Below are positions 25,384-35,800 of a stretch of DNA of 64,000 nt, in pieces (positions within the stretch are counted from its first letter, which is position 1; each line of letters opens with the position of its first letter). A program made the position numbers and the translations under genes. The notes under the pieces were generated by a model. That model made no database searches. It was not told the origin of the DNA and saw only the letters and a program-made list of their open reading frames with translations. The stretch spans positions 124,001-188,000 of the forward strand of contig CAXULQ010000005.1 of assembly GCA_964251965.1 (NCBI GenBank). The letters run 5' to 3'. The DNA is from Mucilaginibacter_A sp964251965 (GTDB taxonomy: Bacteria; Bacteroidota; Bacteroidia; Sphingobacteriales; Sphingobacteriaceae).

Positions 25384-25956
25384 TTAATTCAACCGTTTTT
25401 GCAGTTGATCCTGCACTTTTTGAAACAGCTGCACAGGTTTTAAAGCGCGCCAGTTCAGCTGTTCCAAACCGCCGCCAAAGTTAATGTAATAGTCGATATT
25501 GCTTTGCTTAAATTCTTCTAAAACATGTTCGCGGAAGTTGATGCCGGTAATCCAGCCATCTTCTACTTCCTGGAACCATTCTTCGTAATAAGAATCATCG
25601 GAAGTGTGGAAATTAAGCACATTTTCGCCAATTAAAATAAAGTGGTTGATGCCTTCATCCATCATCAGTTCCAAAATTTCGCGCTTTAGTAACATAATAT
25701 CGTTGTCGATCGCATCATTCCATTCGCCAATTAATTCGATGATGGTAAAACCCAGATCGTAATCGGCATAAAGCACTTTCAAATACAATGTGTTGGAGCC
25801 GAAGGAATCCCATTGCGGATGCAGCAGGTAATTGTACACCTGTTTATCAAATTCAAATTCGTTGTATTGGGTTTGGTAAAAAGGCGAACGTTCATCTTCG
25901 GAAGCCACATAATCATCGCGCCATTTATAATAAGGTTCAATTTCGTGCATATTCAA
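25384..25956 (-). CDS. Conserved hypothetical protein of Bacteroidota
   Basis: 190 residues (or 188 from a second ATG at 25950). It is acidic and rich in aromatic residues, with no signal peptide or TM helix. Conserved-looking blocks are EPYYKWRDDYVASEDERSP, LHPQWDSFGSNTLYLK, LIGEWNDAIDNDIMLLKRE and FILIGENVLNFHTSDDSYYEEW. I recall proteins of this pattern across Bacteroidota but know no assigned function. It lies 27 bases after murQ on the same strand. Confidence 0.85.
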   Translation of the reverse strand: MNMHEIEPYYKWRDDYVASEDERSPFYQTQYNEFEFDKQVYNYLLHPQWDSFGSNTLYLKVLYADYDLGFTIIELIGEWNDAIDNDIMLLKREILELMMDEGINHFILIGENVLNFHTSDDSYYEEWFQEVEDGWITGINFREHVLEEFKQSNIDYYINFGGGLEQLNWRALKPVQLFQKVQDQLQKRLN

Positions 25957-25983
25957 TTTCCTGATTTTAAAACCAGGTGATAC

Positions 25984-26805
25984 TTATTTTTTGCCGGTAA
26001 AAGAAGCATGTGCTACGGCGTTACGCACGCTGCCATGTTGATTTAGTAATTTCGAAGCTTTTTCTTCGTCCAAACCGGTTTCTGCTATCACCATTCTAAC
26101 GGCGCGGTCAACCAGTTTATGATTGGTTAATTGCATATCCACCATTTTATTTCCTTTTACGCGGCCAAATAAAATCATGACCGAAGTTGTAAGCATATTT
26201 AAGGCCAGTTTTTGTGCGGTGCCAGCTTTCATGCGTGTTGAACCGGTTAAAAATTCTGGTCCGGTTACAATTTCTACCGGAAACTTTGCTTCAGCCGCCA
26301 TTTTACTGCCAGCATTACAAACGATACAACCGGTAATTAATCCGGCTGCATTTGCTTTTTGTAAACCGCCGATTACATATGGGGTAGAGCCGGAAGCGGC
26401 AATGCCAACCAAAACATCGTTTGCGTTAATTTGATATTCCTGCAAATCTTTCCAGGCTTGTTCGGCATCATCTTCGGCAAATTCTACGGCTTTACGAATT
26501 GCGGTATCGCCACCGGCAATAATCCCAACCACCCAATCAAACGGGACACCAAAAGTTGGCGGACATTCTGAAGCATCAACCACACCTAAACGACCGCTCG
26601 TGCCGGCACCAATGTAAAAAAGCCGGCCGCCATTATGCATTTTTTCGGCCGTTGCTGCGGCCAGTTTTTCGATTTGCGGAATGGCTTTTTCAACCGCTAA
26701 CGGAACCGTTTGATCTTCTTTGTTGATGTTTTCCAGAATTTCGTGCAGCGGCATTTGCTCCAGATTATTGTAGGCTGAGTCTTTTTCGGTAGTTCGTTGT
26801 TCCAT
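25984..26805 (-). CDS. murQ: N-acetylmuramic acid 6-phosphate etherase
   Basis: About 273 residues from the ATG at 26805; the open frame reaches 26850 but the added part is encoded by the dispersed-word spacer. MurQ cleaves the lactyl ether of MurNAc-6-phosphate in cell-wall recycling. SIS-domain motifs are present: GGRLFYIGAGTSGRLGVVDA, ASECPPTFG, GIAASGSTPYVIGGL and the EFLTGSTRMKAGTAQK signature. The C-terminal helical region (LDEEKASKLLNQHGSVRNAV) binds the partner subunit. The 3' end carries a copy of the dispersed word (25998-26007). Confidence 0.96.
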   Translation of the reverse strand: MEQRTTEKDSAYNNLEQMPLHEILENINKEDQTVPLAVEKAIPQIEKLAAATAEKMHNGGRLFYIGAGTSGRLGVVDASECPPTFGVPFDWVVGIIAGGDTAIRKAVEFAEDDAEQAWKDLQEYQINANDVLVGIAASGSTPYVIGGLQKANAAGLITGCIVCNAGSKMAAEAKFPVEIVTGPEFLTGSTRMKAGTAQKLALNMLTTSVMILFGRVKGNKMVDMQLTNHKLVDRAVRMVIAETGLDEEKASKLLNQHGSVRNAVAHASFTGKK

Positions 26806-26810
26806 GCGGG

Positions 26811-26824
26811 ATGCTTCTTTTATC
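26811..26824 (+). repeat. Copy of the dispersed ATGCTTCTTTTAYC word
   Basis: Exact 14-base match just upstream of the murQ start codon. Confidence 0.7.
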
Positions 26825-26906
26825 GTGCAAAAATCGGTAAAAATGTGCAAATATAGGAAATGAGGAATGTTGTTTTATTAGTTAAACGGTGAGAACAGCC
26901 AATGTT

Positions 26907-26984
26907 GTTATTTCGACCAAAGGGAGAAATTCTTATCAAAGCGGAAAAAGTTTGTTTGAGGAAGATTTTCCTTTTGGTCAAAAA
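26907..26984. repeat. Imperfect ATTTCGACCAAAGGGAGAAAT-type repeat
   Basis: The murQ-der spacer contains TTATTTCGACCAAAGGGAG with an imperfect inverted counterpart (CCTTTTGGTCAAAAAGACAAG). I recall sequences of this type as frequent intergenic palindromes in Sphingobacteriaceae; this copy is degenerate. No gene is seen in the spacer. Confidence 0.4.
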
Positions 26985-27000
26985 GACAAGAATTTATACC

Positions 27001-27014
27001 GGTAAAAGAAGCAT
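27001..27014 (-). repeat. Copy of the dispersed ATGCTTCTTTTAYC word
   Basis: Exact 14-base match on the minus strand, seven bases beyond the der stop codon. Confidence 0.7.
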
Positions 27015-27020
27015 CAACAA

Positions 27021-28322
27021 TTATTTCTGCCTAAAAAATAGCTGAACCGGCACGCCTTCAAAATCAAAATTTTCGCGCAGTTTATTTTCGATAAAACGTT
27101 TGTAAGGTTCTTTGATATACTGCGGCAAATTGCAGAAAAAAGCAAACATGGGCGAAGTGCCGGTGATTTGCGTGATGTATTTAATTTTTACGAATTTTCC
27201 TTTTAAAGATGGCGGCGGAAAAGCTTCAATTAGCGGCAACATCACTTCATTTAATTTTGAGGTTGGGATTTTTTTCTTCCGGTTTTCATAAACTTTGGTC
27301 GCTGCTTCTATCGCTTTAAAAATACGTTGCTTTTCGGTAACTGATGTAAAAATGATCGGCACATCGGTAAACGGAGCTAATTTCTGCCTGATTTGTTCCT
27401 CAAAAACCTTGGTAGTTTTGTTGTTTTTTTCGATCAAATCCCACTTATTCACCAAAATAACCACACCTTTTTTATTTTTTTCGGCGAGATGGAAAATGTT
27501 GACATCCTGACTTTCCATACCTTCCATCGCGTCGATCATGATCAAAACTACATCGGCTTCTTCCAAAGCTTTAATGGTTCGCATCACCGAATAAAACTCG
27601 ATATTTTCGTGAACTTTGGTTTTTTTGCGGAGGCCTGCGGTATCAATTAAATTAAAATTATGGCCGAATTGGTTGTAATGGATGTGGATGGAGTCGCGTG
27701 TGGTTCCGGCAATCGGCGTTACAATATTCCGGTCCTGGCCGATCAAAGAATTAATTAAAGACGATTTCCCAACGTTCGGCCGGCCAACGATGGCAAATTT
27801 GGGCAGGCCGTTTTCTTCAACTTCCTCGTCATCGAAACCTTTGATTACTTCATCTAAAAGTTCGCCCGTTCCGGAACCCGTCATGGAAGAAATCGGGAAA
27901 ATCTCGCCTAAACCTAAGCTATAAAAAATGCTGGTTTCATCATATCTGGCGGTGTTATCAACTTTATTTACAACCACATGCACTGGTTTTTTACTTCTGC
28001 GGAGGAGCGAAGCTATATCATCATCCAGATCAGTGATGCCGGTGGTCACATCAACCATAAACAAAATTACGGTTGCTTCTTCTATGGCAATAACTACTTG
28101 CTCGCGGATGGCGGCTTCAAAAACATCTTCCGAATTCGCTACATAACCACCCGTATCAATTACAGTAAAAGTACGGCTAACCCACTCGGCGTGGCCATAA
28201 TGGCGATCGCGGGTTACGCCGCTGTAATCATCCACAATGGCTTTGCGGCTTTCGGTTAAACGGTTATATAAAGTGGATTTGCCCACGTTTGGGCGGCCAA
28301 CAATGGCTACAATATTACTCAT
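27021..28322 (-). CDS. der: Ribosome biogenesis GTPase Der (EngA)
   Basis: 433 residues. Two tandem GTPase domains followed by a KH-like domain define Der, needed for 50S assembly. Domain 1: GRPNVGKSTLYNRL, DTGGYV, NKVDN. Domain 2: GRPNVGKSSLINSLIG, DTAGLRKK, NKWDLI. The C-terminal segment PPSLKGKFVKIKYITQ is typical. The neighbouring era gene, also a ribosome GTPase, lies upstream on the same strand, separated by a repeat-like spacer. Confidence 0.97.
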   Translation of the reverse strand: MSNIVAIVGRPNVGKSTLYNRLTESRKAIVDDYSGVTRDRHYGHAEWVSRTFTVIDTGGYVANSEDVFEAAIREQVVIAIEEATVILFMVDVTTGITDLDDDIASLLRRSKKPVHVVVNKVDNTARYDETSIFYSLGLGEIFPISSMTGSGTGELLDEVIKGFDDEEVEENGLPKFAIVGRPNVGKSSLINSLIGQDRNIVTPIAGTTRDSIHIHYNQFGHNFNLIDTAGLRKKTKVHENIEFYSVMRTIKALEEADVVLIMIDAMEGMESQDVNIFHLAEKNKKGVVILVNKWDLIEKNNKTTKVFEEQIRQKLAPFTDVPIIFTSVTEKQRIFKAIEAATKVYENRKKKIPTSKLNEVMLPLIEAFPPPSLKGKFVKIKYITQITGTSPMFAFFCNLPQYIKEPYKRFIENKLRENFDFEGVPVQLFFRQK

Positions 28323-28433
28323 GTTCAGTTTTGTGTTTTGGGTTGCCTATTGCCAGTTTTTAAAAGCAACTTTTAATAGTTTGATATTTCCGCTCGAACT
28401 GGCAACCCACAACCTGCAACCGGAAACTGATAA
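28323..28433. repeat. GGTTGCC-type spacer repeat between era and der
   Basis: The spacer holds inverted copies of GGGTTGCC...GCCAGTT and AACTGGCAACCC, plus CAACCGGAAACTG. The same words build the leader of metH (23699-23760) and the start of the thrB-thrC spacer. It could fold into a long hairpin. Confidence 0.45.
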
Positions 28434-29312
28434 TTAATCCTCGTACCCGAACTGTTTCAGGTAGTTTTTTTTGCTGCGCCAATCTGGAATTACCTTTACA
28501 AACATTTCCAGGAAAACTTTACGTTTAAAAAACTCTTCCATATCCTGCCGGGCGTGCATGCCAATTTTTTTCAGCATAGAACCTTGCGGCCCGATCAGGA
28601 TATTTTTTTGCGAATCGCGTTCTACAATAATTTCCGAACTAATGCGGTATATTTTTTCATCTTCCTTAAAAGCGGTAATGATAACTTCGGTGCTGTAAGG
28701 AATTTCTTTTTTATAATTTTTGAATATTTTTTCGCGGATAATTTCTGAAGCAAAAAAACGATCGTTGCGATCTGTTAAAAAATCTTTTTCGTAATACGGC
28801 GGATGTTCCGGCATGTAGGCCAAAATTGTGCTGATAAAAGAAGCAACATCTTCCATGTGTAAAGCAGACATAGCGTAAACTGCTTTGGGTTGCAGTTTTT
28901 CGTTCCAGTAAGCAATCTTCTGCATCACGGTTTCCTCGTCGCTTTTATCAATTTTGTTTATTAGAACCACCAGCGGCGCGTTAGAACCTTCCAGTTTTTC
29001 TAAAACATCCTGCTCATCGTGCTGCTCGTTAATATCGGTCATCAGCAAAATCAAATCCGCATCTACAATCGAACCTTCCACCTGGTGCATCATGCTTTCC
29101 TGCAAAGCATAATGCGGTTTAATGATGCCGGGCGTATCCGAAAACACGACCTGATAGTTCGGATCGTTCACTATTCCCAGAATCCGATGACGTGTGGTTT
29201 GCGCTTTGGAAGTGATGATCGACATTTTTTCGCCCACCAGCGCATTCATCAACGTAGATTTACCTGCGTTTGGTTTACCGATGATGCTTACAAAACCTGC
29301 CTGATGACTCAT
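28434..29312 (-). CDS. era: GTPase Era
   Basis: About 292 residues from the ATG at 29312; the open frame reaches 29372 but the extra codons fall in the promoter region. Era binds the 16S rRNA 3' end in 30S assembly. GTPase motifs: GKPNAGKSTLMNALVG, DTPGIIKPHYALQ, VVLINKIDKSD. The C-terminal KH domain is marked by IIVERDSQKNILIGPQGSMLKKIG. Divergent from the initiator tRNA gene. Confidence 0.97.
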   Translation of the reverse strand: MSHQAGFVSIIGKPNAGKSTLMNALVGEKMSIITSKAQTTRHRILGIVNDPNYQVVFSDTPGIIKPHYALQESMMHQVEGSIVDADLILLMTDINEQHDEQDVLEKLEGSNAPLVVLINKIDKSDEETVMQKIAYWNEKLQPKAVYAMSALHMEDVASFISTILAYMPEHPPYYEKDFLTDRNDRFFASEIIREKIFKNYKKEIPYSTEVIITAFKEDEKIYRISSEIIVERDSQKNILIGPQGSMLKKIGMHARQDMEEFFKRKVFLEMFVKVIPDWRSKKNYLKQFGYED

Positions 29313-29334
29313 TGAAAAATAATTAAAATAAATT

Positions 29335-29364
29335 TTGGTTGCAAAGAAACGAATTATATCTTTG
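29335..29364 (+). promoter_or_regulatory. Promoter of the initiator tRNA gene
   Basis: TATCTTTG at 29357-29364 matches TAnnTTTG perfectly, with a TTG at 29335-29337 nineteen bases upstream. It points toward the tRNA, 85 bases downstream. Confidence 0.5.
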
Positions 29365-29449
29365 CAGTCCAATTCAGGGAAACATTATTCGTTTTCAAAT
29401 ACCTGGAAAAGCTTCCGGAGTTTATGCCTGGAAAGAAAAATAAAAACAG

Positions 29450-29519
<70 letters not shown>

Positions 29520-29522
<3 letters not shown>

Positions 29523-31037
29523 CCGAATCGGACAAGCTTGAAAAATCAAGTTTTGTCCGATTTTTTTTGCATATAACTTGCTGTTTATCAAGAGGATAAG
29601 CTGAACTGCTTCGTTGATTTTAGCGGTTCGATAAGTATATCCGTCAAAACACAGTTTTTCAGGGTATATCGAACCGATAAGTATCCGCTTTTTCGTTGTG
29701 TCCGCTTCTTTATAAATGGTGTCTAGCTTATTAAGTGTGCTGACAGCCTTTTCGATTCTACTTTCCAGATCAAACGACTGCTTACCAAAACCGGTGAGTT
29801 TGGCTTCGAGGCTTAACAGTTTGGTTTCGCATTCAAGCTTTATAGTTTTATAATCCGCGCTGTCGATAGCATCATCCAGTAACAGTCTCCTTGCTTTGGT
29901 AAGCGTATCATTCTGCGCCTGTATCATGTGGAGTAGTTCTTTTCTCCCTTCGGATTGCGAACCTGCTTGCTGGCTATAAATATCCCTAACGATCAATTTG
30001 AAAAGTTCTGCCATGCCAGGCTTTGGAACGAACTGATGTAGTTCAGTAAGGAAACTATCATTTGCCAGTTCCGCTTTGTATCTGCTGCCACATGCAGCAA
30101 TGCAGTGGTAATAGTAGTAGTAATTTTGCCTTCCCTTACTCGCACTGCCTGTTAATTGCTTGCCACATTTAGGACAAAGCAAAAAGCCCCTTAAAGGCAG
30201 GTTATCGTCCGTAGTAGCTTTAACTAACTGTATCCGCTTTGTCCCGTTAAGAACATCCTGCACTTCATAGAATAGTTCTTCCGATATGATCGGCTCATGT
30301 TGGCCTGGAACCAATTGCCTTGGCTCGTCCCGGTATTCGGGAACAACGATCTTTCCGCAATAAACCGGATTTTTCAAGAGTGTATAAAAGTTGCTTTTAC
30401 TACAATTAAGCCCTTTACGATTGACCTCTCGCCTGATTTCATCAATGTGAAACCGTTGCTTTGCCACCTGCTCAAATGCCCATTTAACTACGCTTGCTTT
30501 GGTTTCTACAAGCACAATGGTCTTTTTACCGTTATCAGTAGTCCGGTTAATGTAGCCGTAAGGGCCAGTGGTGAGATACCTGCCTTCTTTCCTTGCCCTG
30601 CGCATCCCGTAAAATGTATTCAGTGCCCTGCGGTCATTCTCTACTTCAGGAGCGGCAAGGTAAAAAGCAAGCATCATTTTATTTTCAGGAATAGATAGAT
30701 CGAGCGGCTGCTCAACGGCCTGCGGGTCTATACCTATTTTACGAAGTATATTGATCATCTGGTAAGCGTCCCCGGCATTGCGGCTAAACCTATCCCATTT
30801 TGTGAAAAGCAATAAGTCTACCGATTTGCCCTTCTCCTTGCGAAATCTATTAAGCATTTCCGTCCAGGCAGGGCGATTGAATGTCTTGGCAGAATAGTCT
30901 TCGTATATTACTTTGCCGACTGCGATATTTTGAATACCGCAGTATTTCCGCAATACCTCTTCCTGGCTACGTATAGAATAGCCTTTATCAGCCTGTTCAT
31001 CCGTACTTACCCTCACGTATAAATCTGCTTTTTTCAT
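29520..31037 (-). CDS. Large serine recombinase (integrase of the island)
   Basis: 505 residues. The N-terminal resolvase domain has DLYVRVSTDEQADKGYSI, with the nucleophilic Ser in the RVSTDEQ motif, then LLLFTKWDRFSRNAGD. A recombinase domain (about 160-260) and a zinc ribbon follow (LLCPKCGKQL ... CIAACGSRYK), then a coiled-coil C-terminus. Such enzymes integrate and excise mobile elements through attP/attB recombination. The stop codon overlaps the last three bases of the initiator tRNA gene, so the recombinase lies exactly at the left junction. The last dozen codons are encoded by the tRNA terminator hairpin, which may be host sequence captured on insertion. Confidence 0.92.
29526..29568. 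terminator. Terminator hairpin after the tRNA, inside the recombinase 3' end
   Basis: A stem of AATCGGACAA (29526-29535) with TTGTCCGATT (29553-29562) plus an inner CTTGA/TCAAG pair is followed by eight T. It can end the tRNA transcript. The last codons of the recombinase on the minus strand are read through the same hairpin. Confidence 0.75.
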
Positions 31038-31059
31038 AAATCAGTTGGCTACCTATTAA

Positions 31060-31227
31060 TTACCTTTCTTTAACGCTTTGATCTACAACTAATTTAGCTA
31101 AAAAGTACAAGAAATCCAAGACTTCTGACGCTTGTTTTGCATCAATTTCAATCCCATTTCTTTGAAGTATTTTGACTGCCATTTCCGGCGTTATGTTTCT
31201 TTTTTCAGTCAGGTTTTGTGCTGCCAT
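31060..31227 (-). CDS. Small conserved-type protein upstream of the recombinase
   Basis: A 55-codon frame ends 22 bases before the recombinase start, in the same direction. The predicted protein begins MAAQNLTEKRNITPEMAVKI and ends with a helical block (ASEVLDFLYFLAKLVV). I recall short proteins of this pattern next to mobile-element genes in Bacteroidota, with no known role; a DNA-binding or excision-control function is conceivable. Coding nature rests on composition, frame and position. Confidence 0.65.
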   Translation of the reverse strand: MAAQNLTEKRNITPEMAVKILQRNGIEIDAKQASEVLDFLYFLAKLVVDQSVKER

Positions 31228-32542
31228 CTCGCCGCGTTTTTGCGCAATACTGGCATATTAGAGGAACACTGTTTGACAAGTTACAAATGTTGGTATTGAA
31301 ATAATGGCAGCCTCTTTAGCACTTGTATAGTCTTACTAATTGCACGATGCAAATAACCGGCAGCATCCAAGCCTAAGAATGTTGAGGCCAATCCTGACTG
31401 AAAAACAAACAATATTTGAACTTCCTTATTCCATGCGGTATACTTCAAATATTAATGTACCACACCTGACTGGACAAAAGGTTAAGAGAAAGACTTAACT
31501 TTTGAAATATTTTAAAAACGAGAAAGCAGTCTGATTGTGAATTTAAAGTTATGGTTGTAGAATTGAGTAAGTCTTATGCGAACTTGTTTTTGAAGAACTC
31601 GGATTCACCGGACAAATTATTTTTAAACAAATTCACATTGGAACAGGTGCTGCGCGAGCATATCCGCTTAGAACAGATTTTCTGCGAATAAGTTCTTTCC
31701 GAATAAGTACGGAACGAACTGATACGCTTTAGTAGGCTCTTTATAAACTTAATCTAATAAACCTGTTAACTAATTATCTTCCAACAAGCCAAACGACTTT
31801 TATAAAGGCAATTTTCAAAGACTGTTGATACAGATATACTGCTCGAAAAACAAATTAAGCCGTTCGCTGAACACAAGAGATAACACATCCCTCATTTTAA
31901 TGAATATTGCATATTTTGTTAGTTGATTGATATTATTATCGCATCTGCCCATCTCTGCTCATAAACCATTTAAAAAGCTGATCAGTCCTCTGTCATTGAC
32001 AATGCAATTCGGGTATCCATCAATTTTCCTGTTCCGTTTACCGCAATTTATCAGTAGCCTACCTTTTTTACTGCGATTGTCTATCATAGAGAAAACGAGT
32101 TGCGAGTTTTCGATACTCCCTGATCTTCGCGGAGGTACGGAGCGAAGTCCAGGGCAAGACTGCGACTGGCTGACAAAAATTAAGCGCAGCGGTTTTTTGT
32201 CGGACAGGAGCACATCTTGCAAGGGAAAAAACCAAAAGAGAACTTTGAATGTCAGAACCAGCTCTGCTTTTTATTCCAGTCAGACCAGCGAACGGGTTCG
32301 CAACGAAAAACAATTTCCACTGATCAATAATCGTAACATTAAATGTCGACAAAACAATTTGCATTTCATAATAGTATCTTATAACCCTAATACATTTACG
32401 ATTAAATTGATTGAAAGAAGATTTAATGGAATAGAAAAGTGTGTTTTTTTAAATGCAGTGCCTTATAGATTAATGAAATTATAATACGAAATACTTCTTT
32501 TATTTTTAATTTGCCAATATTTGTCAAGACACTTTTTATACG
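31228..32542. other. 1.3-kb stretch without a confident gene
   Basis: No frame is convincing. A 46-codon plus-strand frame at 31551-31691 (starting MVVELSKSYANLFLK) is possible but unsupported. The part at 32090-32230 is richer in G+C than its surroundings and has many hairpin-forming words; it might be a conserved non-coding segment of the mobile element. Several overlapping frames occur on both strands there and none has a recognisable family. Confidence 0.5.
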
Positions 32543-32836
32543 ATGGCAACACAACTCGGTGATAAAATTAGGGAGCTAAGAATTGGGCAAAATATGTTAT
32601 TGAGGCAACTGGCTTCAAAAATGGAGATTGATACTTCTATAATAAGTAAATTGGAAAGAGGCGAACGGCGTATAAAAAAGGAACAAATTGCAATTTTGGC
32701 TGGAATTCTAAAAGCTAATGAGGGTGAGTTAATGACTTTATGGTTAGCCGACCAAGTGATGGATGTAATTAAAGACGAGCCTTTTGCTAACCAAGCTCTT
32801 AAATCTGTAACCCAAAAAATTGAGAAATCTAAATAA
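32543..32836 (+). CDS. XRE-family helix-turn-helix regulator (controller-like)
   Basis: 97 residues. The helix-turn-helix occupies about residues 8-62: KIRELRIGQNMLLRQLASKM, DTSIISKLERGERRIKKEQ, ILAGIL. A short C-terminal helix follows. Position as the first gene before a restriction/modification-like operon, with the stop codon overlapping the next start (TAATG), is typical of controller proteins of restriction systems. It probably tunes the operon. Confidence 0.9.
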   Translation: MATQLGDKIRELRIGQNMLLRQLASKMEIDTSIISKLERGERRIKKEQIAILAGILKANEGELMTLWLADQVMDVIKDEPFANQALKSVTQKIEKSK

Positions 32837-35800
32837 TGGCATCTAATTTTTTTACAAATCAGAGTGAAAATACTCTCTATAAAAAATTTGCAGGCGTTTT
32901 TAAGCATATGCAAAATATCGAATATTTTAAGTCTGTAATTGGCTATTTCAGAGCTTCGGGTTATTTTGCTATTCGTAAACATTTTCCAGAGAATTTAAAA
33001 GTAAAAATTATAGCTGGAATTAACGTTGATCCTTTCATTGCATTAGCCCAAAAAAATGGGCTTTTATTTAATATTAATGCTAAAGACACCAAAGAATCAT
33101 TTATTGAATCTGTCCAACAGGACATCGTAAATGCTAAATATGGTAAAAGCGTTGAGGAAGGAATAATTCAGCTCATTAGCGACATCGCCGATGGGAGAAT
33201 TGAAATAAGAGCACATAACTCAAAGAAACTACATTCTAAGTTCTATATTTTTCTTTCGCCAAACTTTAATGAACATAATCCAAATGGAATGGTGATTATG
33301 GGCTCATCTAACCTTTCTGCGCAAGGCCTGGGGATCGAACATATGGAGTTCAACTACGAAATGAATGTTGAATTACGAGATTACGAAAACGTAAATTTTG
33401 CAGACTCCGAATTTGAAAGTCTTTGGACACAAAGCACACAGATACTTTCAGTTGATGCGCCCGCATTGATTAAGAAAACGTATTTAGATGTTAACCCAAC
33501 TCCCTTTGAACTATTTGTTAAATTTTTAATCGAATATTTTGGAAAAAATATTGAATATGACCCCGAGAGTATTAGTGACATTCCACTTAAAAAGTTTAAA
33601 AAATTAAGTTATCAAATCGATGCAGTAAACCAAGGGTATGAGTTGTTGTTGAAACACAATGGTTTTTTTCTAGCTGACGTTGTTGGTACAGGGAAAACGG
33701 TTATGGCTGCTCTATTGGCAAAAAAGTTCATTATTAATAATGGTCCCAAAACACGAATATTAATTGTTTATCCTCCTGCTTTGGAGAAGAATTGGACGAC
33801 GACTTTTAAAGATTTTCAGATTCTAGATTATTGCGACTTTATTACAAATGGCAGCCTAGATAATATAATTGAAGGAAAGTTTAAAAACGACAAAGAACGG
33901 TACGATTTAATTTTGGTTGACGAAGCTCATAAGTTTAGAAATCATAAAAGTCAGCAATTTGAGAATTTGCAGATCATTTGTAAATCAGGACGTGAAAATA
34001 TAGGGGGCATTGAGGGTTTTGAAAAGAAAGTTGTATTAATTTCGGCCACACCGCTAAATAACAAGCCAGAAGATATTTATTATCTAATTTCTCTTTTCCA
34101 AGATATCAGAAATAGCAACTTAACTGAAACTAACCTACAGAAGTATTTTTACCCACACATCCTTCGCTACAAAACACTGATACAACAGACCCCACTTGAT
34201 TTGCTAGGAATTCAAGATATTTTTAATGATATCCGGGATAAAGTTGTAAAAGATATTACAATTCGTAGAACAAGGACGGACTTAAAAAAAAACGAACGGT
34301 ATGCGAAAGACTTGCAAGAACAGGGCATTACGTTTCCTCAAGTGGCTGACCCCTATGCAAATGTATATGAACTACCGCATGATTTGGCATCGCTGTTCCT
34401 GGACACAGCTAACAGCATCATAGACAAGCACAAAATTGACTTTTTTCGCTATCAGGCAATTGCCTATTTAACAGACGAAGCAAATAACGGCTTATATCAA
34501 AGTGCACAGACGATTTCGCGTTCGTTAGCATCGATTATGCAGACGCAACTAATCAAGCGCTTAGAAAGTAGCTTTTATGCTTTTAAAAACTCATTAAGTA
34601 AAATCACTGCTTCGACAAAACAAATGATCGAAATGTACGAAAGAGATAGTGTTTTTATAGCACCTGATTTAGATATTTCAGATTTACTTAACAAAGGTTA
34701 TACAGATGAAGAAATTGAAATCGAAATCTTAAAAATAGATGATGATAAGCCCAAGAATAGGAAATACAAAAAAGGTGATTTTAAAAAAGGATTTATTGAA
34801 GGGCTAAGAACAGACTTTGAAAGCTTATTTTCTTTAAATGAACGTTGGCAAGCAATCGAAGAGCACAACGATCCAAAATGGAACGTCTTTATTGATCTAC
34901 TCAAAAACGAGTATTTCCACAAAGACAAAAATGAGTTAGGCAAGTTGGTGATTTTCACGGAATCAGCAGACACATTAAATTACTTAACTGAAAGACTATC
35001 AAAAGAAACAACCTACAAGGTTTTAAGTATTACTTCCAAAAACCGAAGCAAACTTTTTGAAACAATAAGAGAAAACTTCGATGCCAATTATGAAGGTCAT
35101 TTTAAGAACGATTATGATATCATTCTCACAACTGATGTATTAGCGGAGGGAGTCAATCTGCATCGAGCTAATGTGATAGTAAATTATGATACGCCTTGGA
35201 ATCCAACCAGACTAATACAAAGACTTGGACGAATTAACCGCATTGGTACAAAAGCAAATTTCATTTATAACTACAATTTCTACCCATCTGAACATGGTGA
35301 TAACAGAATTAACTTGCGCCAAAAGTCGTTAGTAAAACTTCAAAGTAGCCACAGCACATTCGGGGAGGATAATAAAATTTATACTTTGGAAGAGATCATA
35401 GATCAGTTTCGAATGTTTGAAGAGAAAGAAGAAGATAGAGATTTAAGAACACAATATTTGGAATGGTTGAGAAAATACAGGGAGCAAAATGAGCAGCATT
35501 TCAACGCCATTAAAAAAATGCCTTTGAAAATGCGTTGCATTCGTAAAACTACTGAAAAGGAAATGAGTATCGCTTTTGTAAAAAATGGTGATTATAAAAA
35601 TATCTATGTATATACTGAAGGCAAACCATCTGCTATCCCTTTTGAAATAGCTGTAAAGATATTTGAAGCATCTAAATCAGAAGAAAGTATTTTACCAATT
35701 CCTGATCTACATTACAAACAGGTAAATCATATTTTAGAGAAATTTGAAAAGGATGTTATCATGCCTGAAGTAATTGGCGGTGCCGAAGACAAATTAGACG

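Noticed and set aside
26806..26850. Upstream start extension of murQ
   Set aside because: The extra 15 codons are encoded by the spacer that contains the dispersed word and have no counterpart in the family.
29526..29568. Hairpin considered as an attachment-site inverted repeat
   Set aside because: The T tract and position after the tRNA explain it better as a transcription terminator.
31927..32484. 185-codon plus-strand frame
   Set aside because: Composition is unlike neighbouring proteins, there is no ribosome binding site, it overlaps equally long frames on the other strand, and no family pattern is visible.
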